In this document: piece after piece, positions 1-9,169 of the stretch
Layout: every line of letters starts with the position of its first letter
How positions within the stretch are numbered: the stretch's first letter is position 1
NCBI GenBank assembly: GCA_902536385.1
Contig: CACAWY010000003.1
Location: 62,001-126,000, forward strand
Length of the DNA: 64,000 nucleotides
Source of the DNA: an uncultured Pelagibacteraceae bacterium
Lineage (GTDB): Bacteria; Pseudomonadota; Alphaproteobacteria; Pelagibacterales; Pelagibacteraceae
Direction: 5' to 3'
Notes under the pieces: model-generated
Database searches by the model: none
Seen by the model: the letters and a program-made list of their open reading frames with translations, nothing else
What the model was told of the DNA's origin: nothing
Position numbers and translations under genes: made by a program

Positions 1-2
1 AT

Positions 3-326
3 ATAAATTTGATAAAACAGATTGGTAGAGTAAATAATGTTCTTACAACGAAGATAAGAGATAAAAATTCAATAGATATCTTGGTTCTTAGGGAAAAACT
101 TTCATTAAATTTTAATGAGGATGTAAATTTAGGATCTCAAAAAGAAAGGATTTTACAAAAAATTGAGACAATTAATAAACAAATAACTAGTTTAAATAAT
201 AAGCTTAAAAATAAGGCTTATGTGACAAATGCACCCAAAGAAATAGTTCAAAATGATAAAAATTTAGTTAAAGAATTAACTATTGAAGATGGAAAATTAA
301 GAAGTATTGTGTCTAGTATTAATTAA
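3..326 (+). CDS. valS: Valine--tRNA ligase, C-terminal end (partial, cut by window edge)
   Basis: This is the tail of valyl-tRNA synthetase, which charges tRNA-Val in the cytoplasm. The frame is open to the left edge, so the TTG listed in the ORF track is not a real start. The visible ~107 residues match the ValS C-terminal coiled-coil arm: a charged helix, then 'LNNKLKNKAYVTNAP' and 'EIVQNDKNLVKE', equivalent to the family's LxxKLxNxxFvxnAPxxVV pattern. The stop codon is directly followed by the ilvD ATG, suggesting co-transcription. The catalytic domains lie outside the window. The family call rests on this arm pattern alone. Confidence 0.82.
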   Translation: MNLIKQIGRVNNVLTTKIRDKNSIDILVLREKLSLNFNEDVNLGSQKERILQKIETINKQITSLNNKLKNKAYVTNAPKEIVQNDKNLVKELTIEDGKLRSIVSSIN

Positions 327-2045
327 ATGTCTAAAATTGATAAAAAAAAACTACCCAGTCGTCATACTTCTTTAGGCCCAGATAGAGCTCCACATAGATC
401 TTTTTACTATGCAATGGGAGAAACTGAACAGGATGTGGCGAAGCCGTTTGTCGGAGTAGTATCCACTTGGAACGAAGCTGCACCCTGCAATACAGCTTTA
501 ATGCGACAGGCGCAATCAGTTAAAAAAGGAGTAAAACAATCTGGTGGAACGCCTAGAGAATTTTGCACAATAACTGTAACAGATGGTATTGCCATGGGTC
601 ATGAAGGAATGAAATCATCTTTAATTTCCAGAGAAGTCATAGCTGACTCAGCAGAACTGACAGTGAGAGGACATTGTTATGATGCACTAGTTGGTATCGC
701 TGGATGTGATAAATCTCTTCCAGGCTTAATGATGTCTATGTTGAGATTAAATGTACCTAGTGTATTCATTTATGGGGGATCAATTTTGCCAGGAAAATTT
801 AAAGGAAAAGATGTTACAGTTGTAGATGTGTTTGAAGCAGTAGGTAAACATTCTTCAGGCAAAATGTCTTCTGAAGAGTTAAGAGAATTAGAATTAGTAG
901 CTTGTCCAAGTGCTGGGGCTTGTGGAGGTCAATTTACAGCTAACACAATGGCGTGTGTATCGGAGGCGATAGGATTGGCTTTACCTTATTCAGCTGGTAC
1001 GCCAGCCCCTTATGAGGAAAGAGATAAATACGCTTATGAAAGTGGCCGAGCGGTAATGAATTTATTAGAAAAAAAAATTAAACCAAGAGAAATAGTTACT
1101 AAAAAATCTTTAGAAAACGCAGCAACAATTGTGGCTGCAACTGGAGGCTCCACTAATGCAGCTCTTCATTTACCTGCACTAGCTAATGAGATAGGTGTAA
1201 AATTTGATTTAATGGACGTTGCAAAAATATTTAAAAAAACTCCTTATCTTGCTGATTTAAAACCTGGAGGAAAATACGTTGCAAAAGACATGTGGGAAGC
1301 TGGTGGCGTTCCTATGTTATTAAAAACTTTATATGACGGAGGATATATTCATGGGGAGTGTATGACAGTTACAGGTAAAACTATGAAAGAAAATTTATCC
1401 AATATTAAGTTTGATACTAATCAAAAAGTTTTAAGAGAATATAACAAACCACTTTCTCCAGATGGTGGAGTTGTTGGATTAAAAGGTAATTTAGCTCCAG
1501 ACGGAGCAATCGTAAAAATTGCAGGATTAAAAAAATTACAATTTACAGGTAAAGCCAGATGTTTTGATAATGAAGAAGATGCAATGAAAGCAGTGCAGAC
1601 AAAAAAATATAAGGACGGAGATGTAATAATAATCAGGTACGAAGGTCCAAAAGGTGGACCTGGAATGAGGGAAATGCTCTCAACAACTGGAGCTATTTAT
1701 GGACAAGGCAAAGGTGAAAAAGTTGCACTTATAACAGATGGAAGGTTTTCAGGAGCTACTAGAGGTTTCTGTGTTGGTCACGTTGGGCCAGAAGCTGCAA
1801 TGGGCGGGCCAATTGCACTTCTTAAAAATGGAGATGTAATTGATATAGACGCAAAAAAAGGATCAATTAATGTAAGGCTTACTCGAGCACAATTAAAAGC
1901 TAGAAGAAAAAAATGGAAAGAAAAAAAATCAAGTTTTGGATCGGGAACAATTTGGAAATATGCTCAAACAGTAGGACCTGCTTATCTCGGCGCTCCTACA
2001 CATCCAGGTAAGAAAAAAGAAGTTAAAGAATATTCGAAAATTTAA
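327..2045 (+). CDS. ilvD: Dihydroxy-acid dehydratase
   Basis: IlvD dehydrates 2,3-dihydroxy-3-methylbutanoate and its ethyl homologue to the 2-keto acids that precede valine and isoleucine (leucine through valine). At 572 aa it is full length for the IlvD/Edd family. The three Fe-S cysteines are visible at about residues 54 (APCN), 127 (GCDKSLPG) and 199 ([11 protein letters not shown]). The lysine after Cys127 is the one carboxylated to bind Mg in characterised members. The C-terminal swivel domain carries '[11 protein letters not shown]' and '[14 protein letters not shown]'. The ATG abuts the valS stop, and its own TAA overlaps the manC ATG by one base. Edd (phosphogluconate dehydratase) is the main alternative, but motifs and length favour IlvD. 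Confidence 0.96.
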   Translation: MSKIDKKKLPSRHTSLGPDRAPHRSFYYAMGETEQDVAKPFVGVVSTWNEAAPCNTALMRQAQSVKKGVKQSGGTPREFCTITVTDGIAMGHEGMKSSLISREVIADSAELTVRGHCYDALVGIAGCDKSLPGLMMSMLRLNVPSVFIYGGSILPGKFKGKDVTVVDVFEAVGKHSSGKMSSEELRELELVACPSAGACGGQFTANTMACVSEAIGLALPYSAGTPAPYEERDKYAYESGRAVMNLLEKKIKPREIVTKKSLENAATIVAATGGSTNAALHLPALANEIGVKFDLMDVAKIFKKTPYLADLKPGGKYVAKDMWEAGGVPMLLKTLYDGGYIHGECMTVTGKTMKENLSNIKFDTNQKVLREYNKPLSPDGGVVGLKGNLAPDGAIVKIAGLKKLQFTGKARCFDNEEDAMKAVQTKKYKDGDVIIIRYEGPKGGPGMREMLSTTGAIYGQGKGEKVALITDGRFSGATRGFCVGHVGPEAAMGGPIALLKNGDVIDIDAKKGSINVRLTRAQLKARRKKWKEKKSSFGSGTIWKYAQTVGPAYLGAPTHPGKKKEVKEYSKI

Positions 2046-3247
2046 TGAAAATACGTCCAGTAATTTTATGTGGCGGATCTGGTACAAGACTCTGGTCTGA
2101 TAAAAAGCATCATCAACCAAAGCAGTTTATTGATTTTGGAAATTGGACGTTATTCGGAAAAACTCTAGAGAGGATAAAAAATTCTATATTTGATTATCCA
2201 ATTATAAGTACCAATAAAAAATATATAAGTGAAATTAAAAAAAATTTAAGATTTAAAGGTTTTAAGAAATATAAGATTATTCTTGAACCAGCAAAAAGAA
2301 ATACTGCTCCTGCTATACTCAGTTCAGCATTAATAAAAGAAATTCCTGAAAACCAACCCTTAATTTTTTTAACAGCAGATCATTTAATTGAGAAGGTAAA
2401 TCTATTTAATAAATCGATTAAAAAACACCAAAAATACCTAACTGATAAAAATATCTTTATATTTGGCATTAAACCTTCTTACCCTTCATCTGAGTTTGGT
2501 TATTTTTTATCAAAACGAGTTAGTAATAAATACAAGGTTTCAAAATTTATTGAGAAACCAAATTTAGAAAAAGCAAAAAAAATCTTAAAAAAAAATGCTT
2601 ATTGGAATTCAGGAATGTTTTTCCTTACTAAAAAATCAATAATTAATAATTTCAAGAAGCATCAAAACAAAAACTTTAATTGTTGTTTAAATTCTGTAAA
2701 TAAATCAAAATTTAAAAATAAAGTTTATTTTCTTAATAAAAATAACTTTTTAAAATGTAAGACAATTTCTTTTGATAATGCGATATTAGAAAAATCAAAA
2801 GATATATATGCTATAAATTTAAATATACCTTGGTCTGATCTAGGTAGTTGGAAAGAAATTTGCAAAATTTTTAATAAATTAAAAGCTAAATATCAAAAAA
2901 AGAAAAATATTTTTTACAGACCTTGGGGCAGGTATACAAATTTGTACAACGGTAAAAATTTTTTAATTAAAGAACTTTATGTAAAACCTAAAGGAGTTCT
3001 AAGTCTTCAAAAGCACTTTCATCGTTCTGAACATTGGGTTGTAACTCAAGGAACTCCAAAAATAACTCTCAACAGAAGAAAATTTTTTTTAAAGACTAAT
3101 GAAACTATTTTTATACCAGTTAAATCTATTCACAGAATAGAAAACCCTTATAAAAAACCGGTAAAAATAATTGAAGCTCAACTAGGATCAATTTTAAAAG
3201 AAACTGATATAGTTAGATATCAAGATATATACGGTAGAGTTAAATAA
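2045..3247 (+). CDS. manC: Mannose-1-phosphate guanylyltransferase / mannose-6-phosphate isomerase
   Basis: This enzyme makes GDP-mannose from mannose-1-P and GTP. The N-terminal nucleotidyltransferase domain shows 'GGSGTRLW' at residues 9-16 and 'EPAKRNTAPA' near 87. The C-terminal cupin (type II phosphomannose isomerase) starts at 'FYRPWGRYTNLYNG' and keeps the metal-binding 'KHFHRSEHW'. At 400 aa it is shorter than the usual ~470, mostly in the linker between the domains. The ATG overlaps the ilvD stop (TAATG). Its product is the substrate of Gmd at 43.8-44.8 kb, so the two probably feed the same surface glycan. Its 3' end overlaps the convergent xth gene by 8 bases. Confidence 0.88.
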   Translation: MKIRPVILCGGSGTRLWSDKKHHQPKQFIDFGNWTLFGKTLERIKNSIFDYPIISTNKKYISEIKKNLRFKGFKKYKIILEPAKRNTAPAILSSALIKEIPENQPLIFLTADHLIEKVNLFNKSIKKHQKYLTDKNIFIFGIKPSYPSSEFGYFLSKRVSNKYKVSKFIEKPNLEKAKKILKKNAYWNSGMFFLTKKSIINNFKKHQNKNFNCCLNSVNKSKFKNKVYFLNKNNFLKCKTISFDNAILEKSKDIYAINLNIPWSDLGSWKEICKIFNKLKAKYQKKKNIFYRPWGRYTNLYNGKNFLIKELYVKPKGVLSLQKHFHRSEHWVVTQGTPKITLNRRKFFLKTNETIFIPVKSIHRIENPYKKPVKIIEAQLGSILKETDIVRYQDIYGRVK

Positions 3248-4016
3248 TTTCAAGTTCGATTGGGGTGTGATCGGATGGTTTTTCTTTGGATCTTGGTTTT
3301 TTATTTATATTAATTGATTTGATGTTTTCAATTAAACTGTTTGAAAGTAAAAAATGATCTATCCTCATACCATAATTTTTTTGCCAGGAACCTGCAAAGT
3401 AGTCCCAAAAGGTATACTCTAGTTTTGTTTTATTTTTAAATCTATAAACATCTTTAAAACCTAAATTAATTAATTCTCTATATTTTTTTCTTATTTCTAA
3501 TCTACCTAAAGCATCGTTTTCATATTTTTTAAAATCATGAACATCTATTTCTTCAGGAATAATATTAAAATCCCCGGCGATAATTATATTTGAGTTTTTT
3601 TGAATTTTCTTTTTAACATTTGATATAAATTTTTTTAACCACTCTTTTTTATATTCATATTTTTCTGTATCTACAGGATTTCCATTTGGAACATAAATGT
3701 TAATAATTTCTATCTTTTTATTTTTTAATTTTAACTCAGCCGTAATTATTCTAGATTGTTTTAAATCATCTTTAATAAAGCTATTGTTAATTTTGTTTAA
3801 TTCTTGTTTAGATATTATAGCAACACCATTGTAACTTTTTTGACCGAAAACATAAGAATTATATCCAATAATTTTAAAATCTTCGTAAGGAAAACTAATA
3901 TCTTGTGTTTTAATTTCTTGGAGTAATAAAATATCAGGATTTGATTGTTTGATATAATCTAAAATGTTTGTAATTCTTGCTCTAACTGAATTCACGTTCC
4001 ATGAAATTATTTTCAT
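3240..4016 (-). CDS. xth: Exodeoxyribonuclease III (AP endonuclease family)
   Basis: This 258-residue Mg-dependent AP endonuclease / 3'-5' exonuclease belongs to the EEP superfamily and acts in base-excision repair. Motifs in order: 'ISWNVNSVRAR' at the N-terminus, 'LLLQEIKT' (metal-binding Glu), 'INIYVPNG', 'GDFNI' and, near the end, 'RIDHFLL' and 'SDHTPIELEI'. The ORF track extends it 10 residues upstream, but the ATG at 4016 is preferred. It begins at the family-typical MKIISWNVNS and overlaps the upstream gene's TAA by one base (TAATG), the junction style used throughout this window. The stop region overlaps the convergent manC gene by 8 bases. Confidence 0.93.
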   Translation of the reverse strand: MKIISWNVNSVRARITNILDYIKQSNPDILLLQEIKTQDISFPYEDFKIIGYNSYVFGQKSYNGVAIISKQELNKINNSFIKDDLKQSRIITAELKLKNKKIEIINIYVPNGNPVDTEKYEYKKEWLKKFISNVKKKIQKNSNIIIAGDFNIIPEEIDVHDFKKYENDALGRLEIRKKYRELINLGFKDVYRFKNKTKLEYTFWDYFAGSWQKNYGMRIDHFLLSNSLIENIKSININKKPRSKEKPSDHTPIELEII

Positions 4017-4330
4017 TAAACTGAAAAAGAAAGACCACAACCGCATGAAGCCGAAGCTTTAGGATTATTTATAGAAAAAGACTCACCAATCATTTCTTTT
4101 TTAAAATCTACTGTTGAGCCTGCTATAATATCAAGTGACTGTTTATCTATTACAGTTTTATTAAATAAGATATCATCTTTCTCTACTTTATGATCAAAGC
4201 TAAAATTATATTTAAATCCAGAACACCCACCCCCTTGGACAGAAATTCTAAAAAATTTTTTTTCTTCACTTTTAGTGATTTTTTCTATCTGGTTTTTTGC
4301 CCTATCAGTAAATTCTAATTTTTTTTCCAT
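4016..4330 (-). CDS. A-type iron-sulfur carrier protein (ErpA/IscA/SufA family)
   Basis: This small (104 aa) HesB/IscA-type protein delivers Fe-S clusters to apo-proteins. The three conserved cysteines are present: Cys36 in 'GGGCSGFKY', and Cys96 and Cys98 in the C-terminal 'SCGCGLSF'. Length and spacing are normal for the family. No other Fe-S assembly gene is adjacent, so ErpA, IscA and SufA cannot be separated; an orphan location is common for ErpA. It is the first gene of a two-gene minus-strand unit with xth and is divergent from dgt across about 30 bases. Confidence 0.92.
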   Translation of the reverse strand: MEKKLEFTDRAKNQIEKITKSEEKKFFRISVQGGGCSGFKYNFSFDHKVEKDDILFNKTVIDKQSLDIIAGSTVDFKKEMIGESFSINNPKASASCGCGLSFSV

Positions 4331-4361
4331 AATTTTCTAGTATATAATCTATATAGTAAGC

Positions 4362-5501
4362 ATGCAAAAAAATTCAATCGTTTCATTATCTAATTTAGCT
4401 GTTCCTTTGATTTCAAAAGGACGGTTTTTTAAAGAGAATAAAACTCATTTAAGATCAGATTTTCAAAGAGATAGAGATAGAATTATTCATTCGACTGCTT
4501 TTAGAAGACTTAAACACAAAACACAAGTATTTGTAAATACTTCTGGAGATCATTTTAGAACGAGAATTACCCATTCTTTGGAAGTCGCTCAAATAGCGAG
4601 AACTCTATCAAAATATTTTAATTTAAATGAGGATTTGTGTGAGACACTAAGTTTAGCACATGATCTTGGTCATACACCCTTTGGTCATGCTGGAGAAGAA
4701 GCTTTAAATAGCTGTATGAAAAAATCTGGAGGTTTCGATCATAATATCCAAACTTTGAGAACAATTTTATTTTTAGAAAACAGGTATTATGAATTTAAGG
4801 GTTTAAATCTTACTTATGAAACATTAGATGGACTATTGAAACATAATGGTCCTATTAATAATTCAGAAAAGTACAATAAGATTTTGGGAACAAACTATTT
4901 TAAAAATAAAATAGTATTTTCATCCAGTCCATCATTAGAAGCTCAGATAGCATCTATTTCAGATGATATTGCATATAATAGTCATGACCTAGAGGATGGT
5001 TTGAAATCTAATCTATTTAAACTTAAAGATTTAGAAAATATTCCAATTTTAAAAAAAATTATTTCAAAGCATAAAAAAAAAACAAAAAGATTTTCTTTAG
5101 ATTTGATTATTAGACAAATAGTAAGAGAAATTATAAATGAAATGGTGAAGGATATTATTAATACAACAAAAAATAATATAGAAGATTATAAAATCAAAAA
5201 CCTAAATGATGTTTATAAATGTAAACGTGTAATAGTAACCTTTTCAAAAAAAATGAAATTATTTGATTATAAAATAAAAAATTTTTTAAGAAGGAAAATG
5301 TATTATCATAAAAAAGTAAAAACTAATACCAATAAAGGAAAAAAGATTATTTCAAAATTATTTATATTGATAAGAAGAAATCCAAAAAGATATTTAAATG
5401 TTAGTAAGTATGATAAATTAAATATTGATAGATCAATATGTGATTTTATAGCTGGAATGACTGATAGATATGCAATAAATTTATATAATAAAATTAAATG
5501 A
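4362..5501 (+). CDS. dgt: dGTPase-like HD-domain triphosphohydrolase
   Basis: This HD-domain protein of the Dgt family hydrolyses dNTPs to nucleosides and triphosphate. The metal-binding set is visible: His71 ('THSLEV'), His100-Asp101 ('AHDLGHTPFGH') and the downstream 'SISDDIAYNSHDLEDGL'. The N-terminal 'FQRDRDRIIHSTAFRRL' is a family hallmark. The length (379 aa) fits the shorter, Dgt-like (type 2) proteins usual in alphaproteobacteria rather than E. coli Dgt (~505 aa). It overlaps argS by 4 bases (ATGA). A Dgt-like gene next to an A-type carrier, xth and argS is a common alphaproteobacterial arrangement. Confidence 0.92.
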   Translation: MQKNSIVSLSNLAVPLISKGRFFKENKTHLRSDFQRDRDRIIHSTAFRRLKHKTQVFVNTSGDHFRTRITHSLEVAQIARTLSKYFNLNEDLCETLSLAHDLGHTPFGHAGEEALNSCMKKSGGFDHNIQTLRTILFLENRYYEFKGLNLTYETLDGLLKHNGPINNSEKYNKILGTNYFKNKIVFSSSPSLEAQIASISDDIAYNSHDLEDGLKSNLFKLKDLENIPILKKIISKHKKKTKRFSLDLIIRQIVREIINEMVKDIINTTKNNIEDYKIKNLNDVYKCKRVIVTFSKKMKLFDYKIKNFLRRKMYYHKKVKTNTNKGKKIISKLFILIRRNPKRYLNVSKYDKLNIDRSICDFIAGMTDRYAINLYNKIK

Positions 5502-7222
5502 ATATATTTGATTATTATTTAACAGAAATAAATAAAGTTCTTTTTGACAATAAAGATATTTTAAATTTAAAAAATATTGATAATTTAAACAGTACAAATC
5601 TGGAAGTTCCACCCAATCATGTTAATTATGATCTATCATCCAACATCTCATTAGTTTTATCAAAAAAAAATAATATAAATCCAAATTCCTTGGCAAATTC
5701 TATCAAAGATTTATTATTAAAAAAGATTGTTCACTTTGAAAAAATAGAGATAGCTGGACCTGGCTTTTTAAACATAAAATTATCTAAAGAAGGATTAGTA
5801 AATAATATTAACATGATTTTAGAGAACAAAAATTCATATGGTTCAAAAAAATCAAATAAAACATTTAATATAGAATTTGTTTCAGCTAATCCAACTGGGC
5901 CCATGCATGTAGGGCATTGTAGAGGAGCAATTTTTGGAGATGTTTTGTCTAATCTACTATTATTCAATGGTAATAATGTAGTTAAAGAATATTATATAAA
6001 TGATTATGGTAATCAAATTAATAACTTTGTAAAATCAGTTTATCTTAGAATAAGAGAAATTAAATTTAAAGAGAAATTCATTTTAAATGAAAATTTATAT
6101 CCTGGAGATTACATAAAAGAAATTGCCAATAATATAATAAAAAAAAATAAACAAATTGAACTAAAGAGTTTCAATGAAAGTTTTGAAGAATTAAAAAAAC
6201 TTTCTTTGGAAGGTTCAATGTCCCTAATAAAAAATGATTTGAAACAACTTGGTATCACTCATGATAATTTTTTTTCTGAAACCGAACTTGTTAAACAAAA
6301 ACTAGTTAGCAAAGTGGTAGAAAATCTTAAGAATAATAATTTAGTTGTAGAGGGTTTTCTAGCCCCACCAAAAGGTGAGCAATCTAAAAATTGGAAAAAG
6401 GTAAAAAGGCTTATTTTTAAATCAACAAATTTTGGAGATGATTCTGATAGAGCTTTACAAAAAGATGATGGGTCATGGACTTACTTTGCAAATGATGTAG
6501 CCTATCATTCTCATAAAATAAATAGAAAATTTAATAACTTAATAAATATTCTCGGTGCAGATCATACCGGATATATAAAAAGAATCTCTGCAGCTGTATC
6601 AGCGTTATCAAATGAAAAAGTAAAACTTAATTGTAAAGTTTGTCAATTAGTTAAACTCTATAAAAATGGTAAACCTTTCAAGATGTCTAAAAGAGCAGGG
6701 GAATTTATTTCAGTTCAAGATCTATTAAATGAGGTAAGCAAAGATTCAATTAGATTTATGATGTTAAGCCGAAGCAATGATATGGAATTAGATTTTGATT
6801 TTGAAAAAGTAAAAGAAAAAACTAAAGATAATCCAGTTTTTTATGTTCAGTACGCTTATGCGAGAATAAATTCTATTTTAAGAACACTTAAGAAAAATCT
6901 AAATGATAAAATATCGGTCAACCTTGAGTCATTTTCTCCAAATGAATACGAAATTAAGATTTTAAGAAAGATATTTGAATGGCCAAAAGTAATAGAGTCG
7001 GCCGCCTACAAGCTAGAACCTCACAAAATTCCTTTTTATTTATATGAACTCTCAACGCTATTTCATTCATATTGGAGCAAAGGAAATGAAGATAACAAAT
7101 TTAAATTTATTGAAAAAGGTCAAGTTAAAAGAGTCGAATCCCTAGCTTTTATTTATCTTATAGCCACAGTTATTAAGAATGGCTTAAATATTCTTGGCGT
7201 TTCACTGCCAGAAAAAATGTGA
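5498..7222 (+). CDS. argS: Arginine--tRNA ligase
   Basis: ArgS attaches arginine to tRNA-Arg. It is a class I synthetase of 574 aa, normal length. An N-terminal additional domain (about 1-115) recognises the tRNA. The HIGH-type signature is 'NPTGPMHVGH' at 131-140, and the KMSKS-type motif is 'FKMSKRAGEF'. The C-terminal DALR anticodon-binding domain begins around 'PVFYVQYAYARI'. The start ATG overlaps the dgt stop by 4 bases, and the stop TGA overlaps the ATG of the next small gene by one base. This places argS in a run through nagZ to scpB. Confidence 0.97.
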   Translation: MNIFDYYLTEINKVLFDNKDILNLKNIDNLNSTNLEVPPNHVNYDLSSNISLVLSKKNNINPNSLANSIKDLLLKKIVHFEKIEIAGPGFLNIKLSKEGLVNNINMILENKNSYGSKKSNKTFNIEFVSANPTGPMHVGHCRGAIFGDVLSNLLLFNGNNVVKEYYINDYGNQINNFVKSVYLRIREIKFKEKFILNENLYPGDYIKEIANNIIKKNKQIELKSFNESFEELKKLSLEGSMSLIKNDLKQLGITHDNFFSETELVKQKLVSKVVENLKNNNLVVEGFLAPPKGEQSKNWKKVKRLIFKSTNFGDDSDRALQKDDGSWTYFANDVAYHSHKINRKFNNLINILGADHTGYIKRISAAVSALSNEKVKLNCKVCQLVKLYKNGKPFKMSKRAGEFISVQDLLNEVSKDSIRFMMLSRSNDMELDFDFEKVKEKTKDNPVFYVQYAYARINSILRTLKKNLNDKISVNLESFSPNEYEIKILRKIFEWPKVIESAAYKLEPHKIPFYLYELSTLFHSYWSKGNEDNKFKFIEKGQVKRVESLAFIYLIATVIKNGLNILGVSLPEKM

Positions 7223-7485
7223 TGTATAAGATTTTTCAATTTCTATCTATTATAATTATTATTTTATTTATATTTAATATTTTTAAATATTATTTATCAA
7301 GTAAAAATATAAGTAATAAAAATTTTACACGTTCAAATATTGACCAAATTTTAAAAAAAAAAATTAAGGAATTACCTATTTTATACAATGATACAAATAA
7401 TGTAATTCAATTTAATGATACTTTTGAAATCGAGACAAAAAGTGAAAAAAAAAGAAGTTTTTGGAATTTGTTAAAAAATAAATGA
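7222..7485 (+). CDS. Small single-pass membrane protein in the position of a SPOR-domain gene
   Basis: I do not recognise a domain. The protein (87 aa from the ATG at 7222) has one N-terminal hydrophobic segment at about residues 3-27, then a short charged polar tail (about 60 aa). In many alphaproteobacteria the gene between argS and nagZ encodes a membrane-anchored SPOR-domain protein that binds denuded septal glycan. Here the anchor remains, but no SPOR domain follows. It could be a shrunken relic that kept only the anchor and linker, or an unrelated small protein. ATG 7222 is preferred over the track's GTG at 7219 because it gives the TGATG overlap with argS. It overlaps nagZ by 4 bases. 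Confidence 0.6.
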   Translation: MYKIFQFLSIIIIILFIFNIFKYYLSSKNISNKNFTRSNIDQILKKKIKELPILYNDTNNVIQFNDTFEIETKSEKKRSFWNLLKNK

Positions 7486-8426
7486 AACGAAAAGCTATAA
7501 TTATTAGCATTAATGGAACAAAACTTTCTAAAAGAGAAAAAATTCTTATATCAAAAGAGAAACCTTGGGGTGTTATTCTTTTTAAAAGAAACCTTAAAAA
7601 TTTAAGTCAAATTAAATCTTTAACATCGGATATTAGGAAACTTTCAAAAAATAAAAGATTTCCAATTTTAATTGATGAAGAGGGTTCAAATGTATCAAGA
7701 TTAAGCAACATAATTAAAAATAATTTATCCTCGAATTTTTTTGGAATTTTATTTAAAAAAGACAAAGTTCTCTGCTTAAAAATTTTACTTTATTATATTA
7801 ATTCAATTAGTGAAATTCTCCGTGATTTGGGAGTTAACATTAATACTATTCCTGTACTTGATGTTCTAAGAAAAAATACAAATAAAATCATTGGTAATAG
7901 AAGTTTTTCCAATGATAGAAAGGTTGTTAGTGAATTAGGTAAATATACTATTAAATATTTACACCAAAATAATATAGTTGGAATTGTAAAACATATTCCA
8001 GGTCATGGCCCCGCAACTTCTGATAGTCATTTAAAAATGCCAAAAGTAAATCTAACCTTTAACGAATTAAATCTAATTGATTTTTATCCCTTTAAATTAT
8101 CACAGGCGAAATTAGCAATGACTGCTCATATACTATATACAAAAATTGATAAAAGATATGTTGCTACTTTATCTAAAAAAATTATCAAAAACATAATTAG
8201 AAAAAAAATTGGATTTAAAGGAATTTTGATATCAGATGATATTTCAATGAAGGCCCTTAAGTATGATTTAGTTACAAACGCAAAAAAATCTCTGAATGCT
8301 GGGTGCAATTTAGTATTGTATTGTGCGGGAAATACAAATGACAACTTTAAATTGATAAAATCTCTTCCCTATATTGATAAATTCACGTCCAAAAAAACTT
8401 CAGAAATTTATAAAATTTTAAGGTAA
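7482..8426 (+). CDS. nagZ: Beta-N-acetylhexosaminidase (GH3, peptidoglycan recycling)
   Basis: NagZ removes N-acetylglucosamine from muropeptides in the cytoplasm during cell-wall recycling. GH3 signatures are present: 'LIDEEGSNVSRL' near residue 64, 'KHIPGHG' at 170-176 followed by 'DSH' at 181-183 (the His-Asp general acid/base loop of NagZ), and 'ISDDISMKAL' near 250, holding the nucleophile Asp. At 314 aa it is close to the usual ~335. It is translationally coupled to the upstream membrane protein (4-base overlap) and leads into scpA, the usual alphaproteobacterial order. Confidence 0.93.
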   Translation: MKRKAIIISINGTKLSKREKILISKEKPWGVILFKRNLKNLSQIKSLTSDIRKLSKNKRFPILIDEEGSNVSRLSNIIKNNLSSNFFGILFKKDKVLCLKILLYYINSISEILRDLGVNINTIPVLDVLRKNTNKIIGNRSFSNDRKVVSELGKYTIKYLHQNNIVGIVKHIPGHGPATSDSHLKMPKVNLTFNELNLIDFYPFKLSQAKLAMTAHILYTKIDKRYVATLSKKIIKNIIRKKIGFKGILISDDISMKALKYDLVTNAKKSLNAGCNLVLYCAGNTNDNFKLIKSLPYIDKFTSKKTSEIYKILR

Positions 8427-8434
8427 AATTGATT

Positions 8435-9169
8435 ATGGAATCAAAAAAAACTAATCAAATTTCAGTTGAGATTCCCAATTTTAGCGGACCTTTAGAAGTT
8501 TTGCTAGATTTAGCTAAAACCCAAAAAGTTGATTTAGCTGAAATTTCAATTGCAAAACTAGCTGACCAATTTCTTGAATATATTAAAAAAAATAAAGATT
8601 TAAATTTAGAGACGGCATCAGAGTTTTTATTAATGGCGACATGGTTAGCCTATTTAAAATCGAAGTTGCTTTTGCCAGATGATAAGGACGATGATTTTAA
8701 AGCCCTTGAAGTTGCAGAAAGATTAAAGTTACAATTAAAGAAATTAGCATTAATAAGAATTTTATCAGATCAAATGCTTCAAAAAAAACGATTAGGAGTA
8801 CATATCTTTACAAGAGGTATGAAAGGTGGAATTAGATCAATAAATACACCGATATATGATATTTCACTTTATGAACTTCTTAAAACTTACTCTAATATTC
8901 AAATGCAAAAAACTTTTCAAAATATTAGTATTCCAAAGTTACCTGTTTTTACAACTGAAGAAGGAATTAAACAAATTAGGAATAATCTAGAAAATATTAA
9001 AGATTGGAAAAATCTAATTGACTTAATTCCAAATTTTTATTCAGATAATAAAATGAAAAGAACAGGAATAGCCGGTATATTTGCAGCAAGCCTTGAATTA
9101 ACAAAAGAAGGAATTGTATCAGTCCAACAAGATAAAATTTTTGAAAAAGTAATGATTAAAAAAGTTTAA
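8435..9169 (+). CDS. scpA: Segregation and condensation protein A
   Basis: ScpA is the kleisin subunit that bridges SMC heads with ScpB in bacterial condensin. The N-terminal pattern 'FSGPLEVLLDLAKTQKVDLAEISIAKLADQFLEYI' and the following 'LMATWLAYLKSKLLLP' are typical of the SMC-binding domain. The winged-helix C-terminus is at about residues 170-244. Start: the track's TTG at 8429 gives an extra Met-Ile; the ATG at 8435, nine bases after the nagZ stop, is preferred. The stop directly abuts the scpB ATG. No smc gene lies in the window. Confidence 0.94.
   Translation: MESKKTNQISVEIPNFSGPLEVLLDLAKTQKVDLAEISIAKLADQFLEYIKKNKDLNLETASEFLLMATWLAYLKSKLLLPDDKDDDFKALEVAERLKLQLKKLALIRILSDQMLQKKRLGVHIFTRGMKGGIRSINTPIYDISLYELLKTYSNIQMQKTFQNISIPKLPVFTTEEGIKQIRNNLENIKDWKNLIDLIPNFYSDNKMKRTGIAGIFAASLELTKEGIVSVQQDKIFEKVMIKKV

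Noticed and set aside
9-326. Independent 105-aa gene starting with TTG at 9
   Set aside because: The frame is open to the window edge and the sequence matches the C-terminal arm of valyl-tRNA synthetase, so it is a truncated valS.
4017-4046. Ten-residue N-terminal extension of xth in the ORF track
   Set aside because: The family begins at MKIISWNVNS, and the ATG at 4016 makes the usual one-base overlap with the upstream stop.
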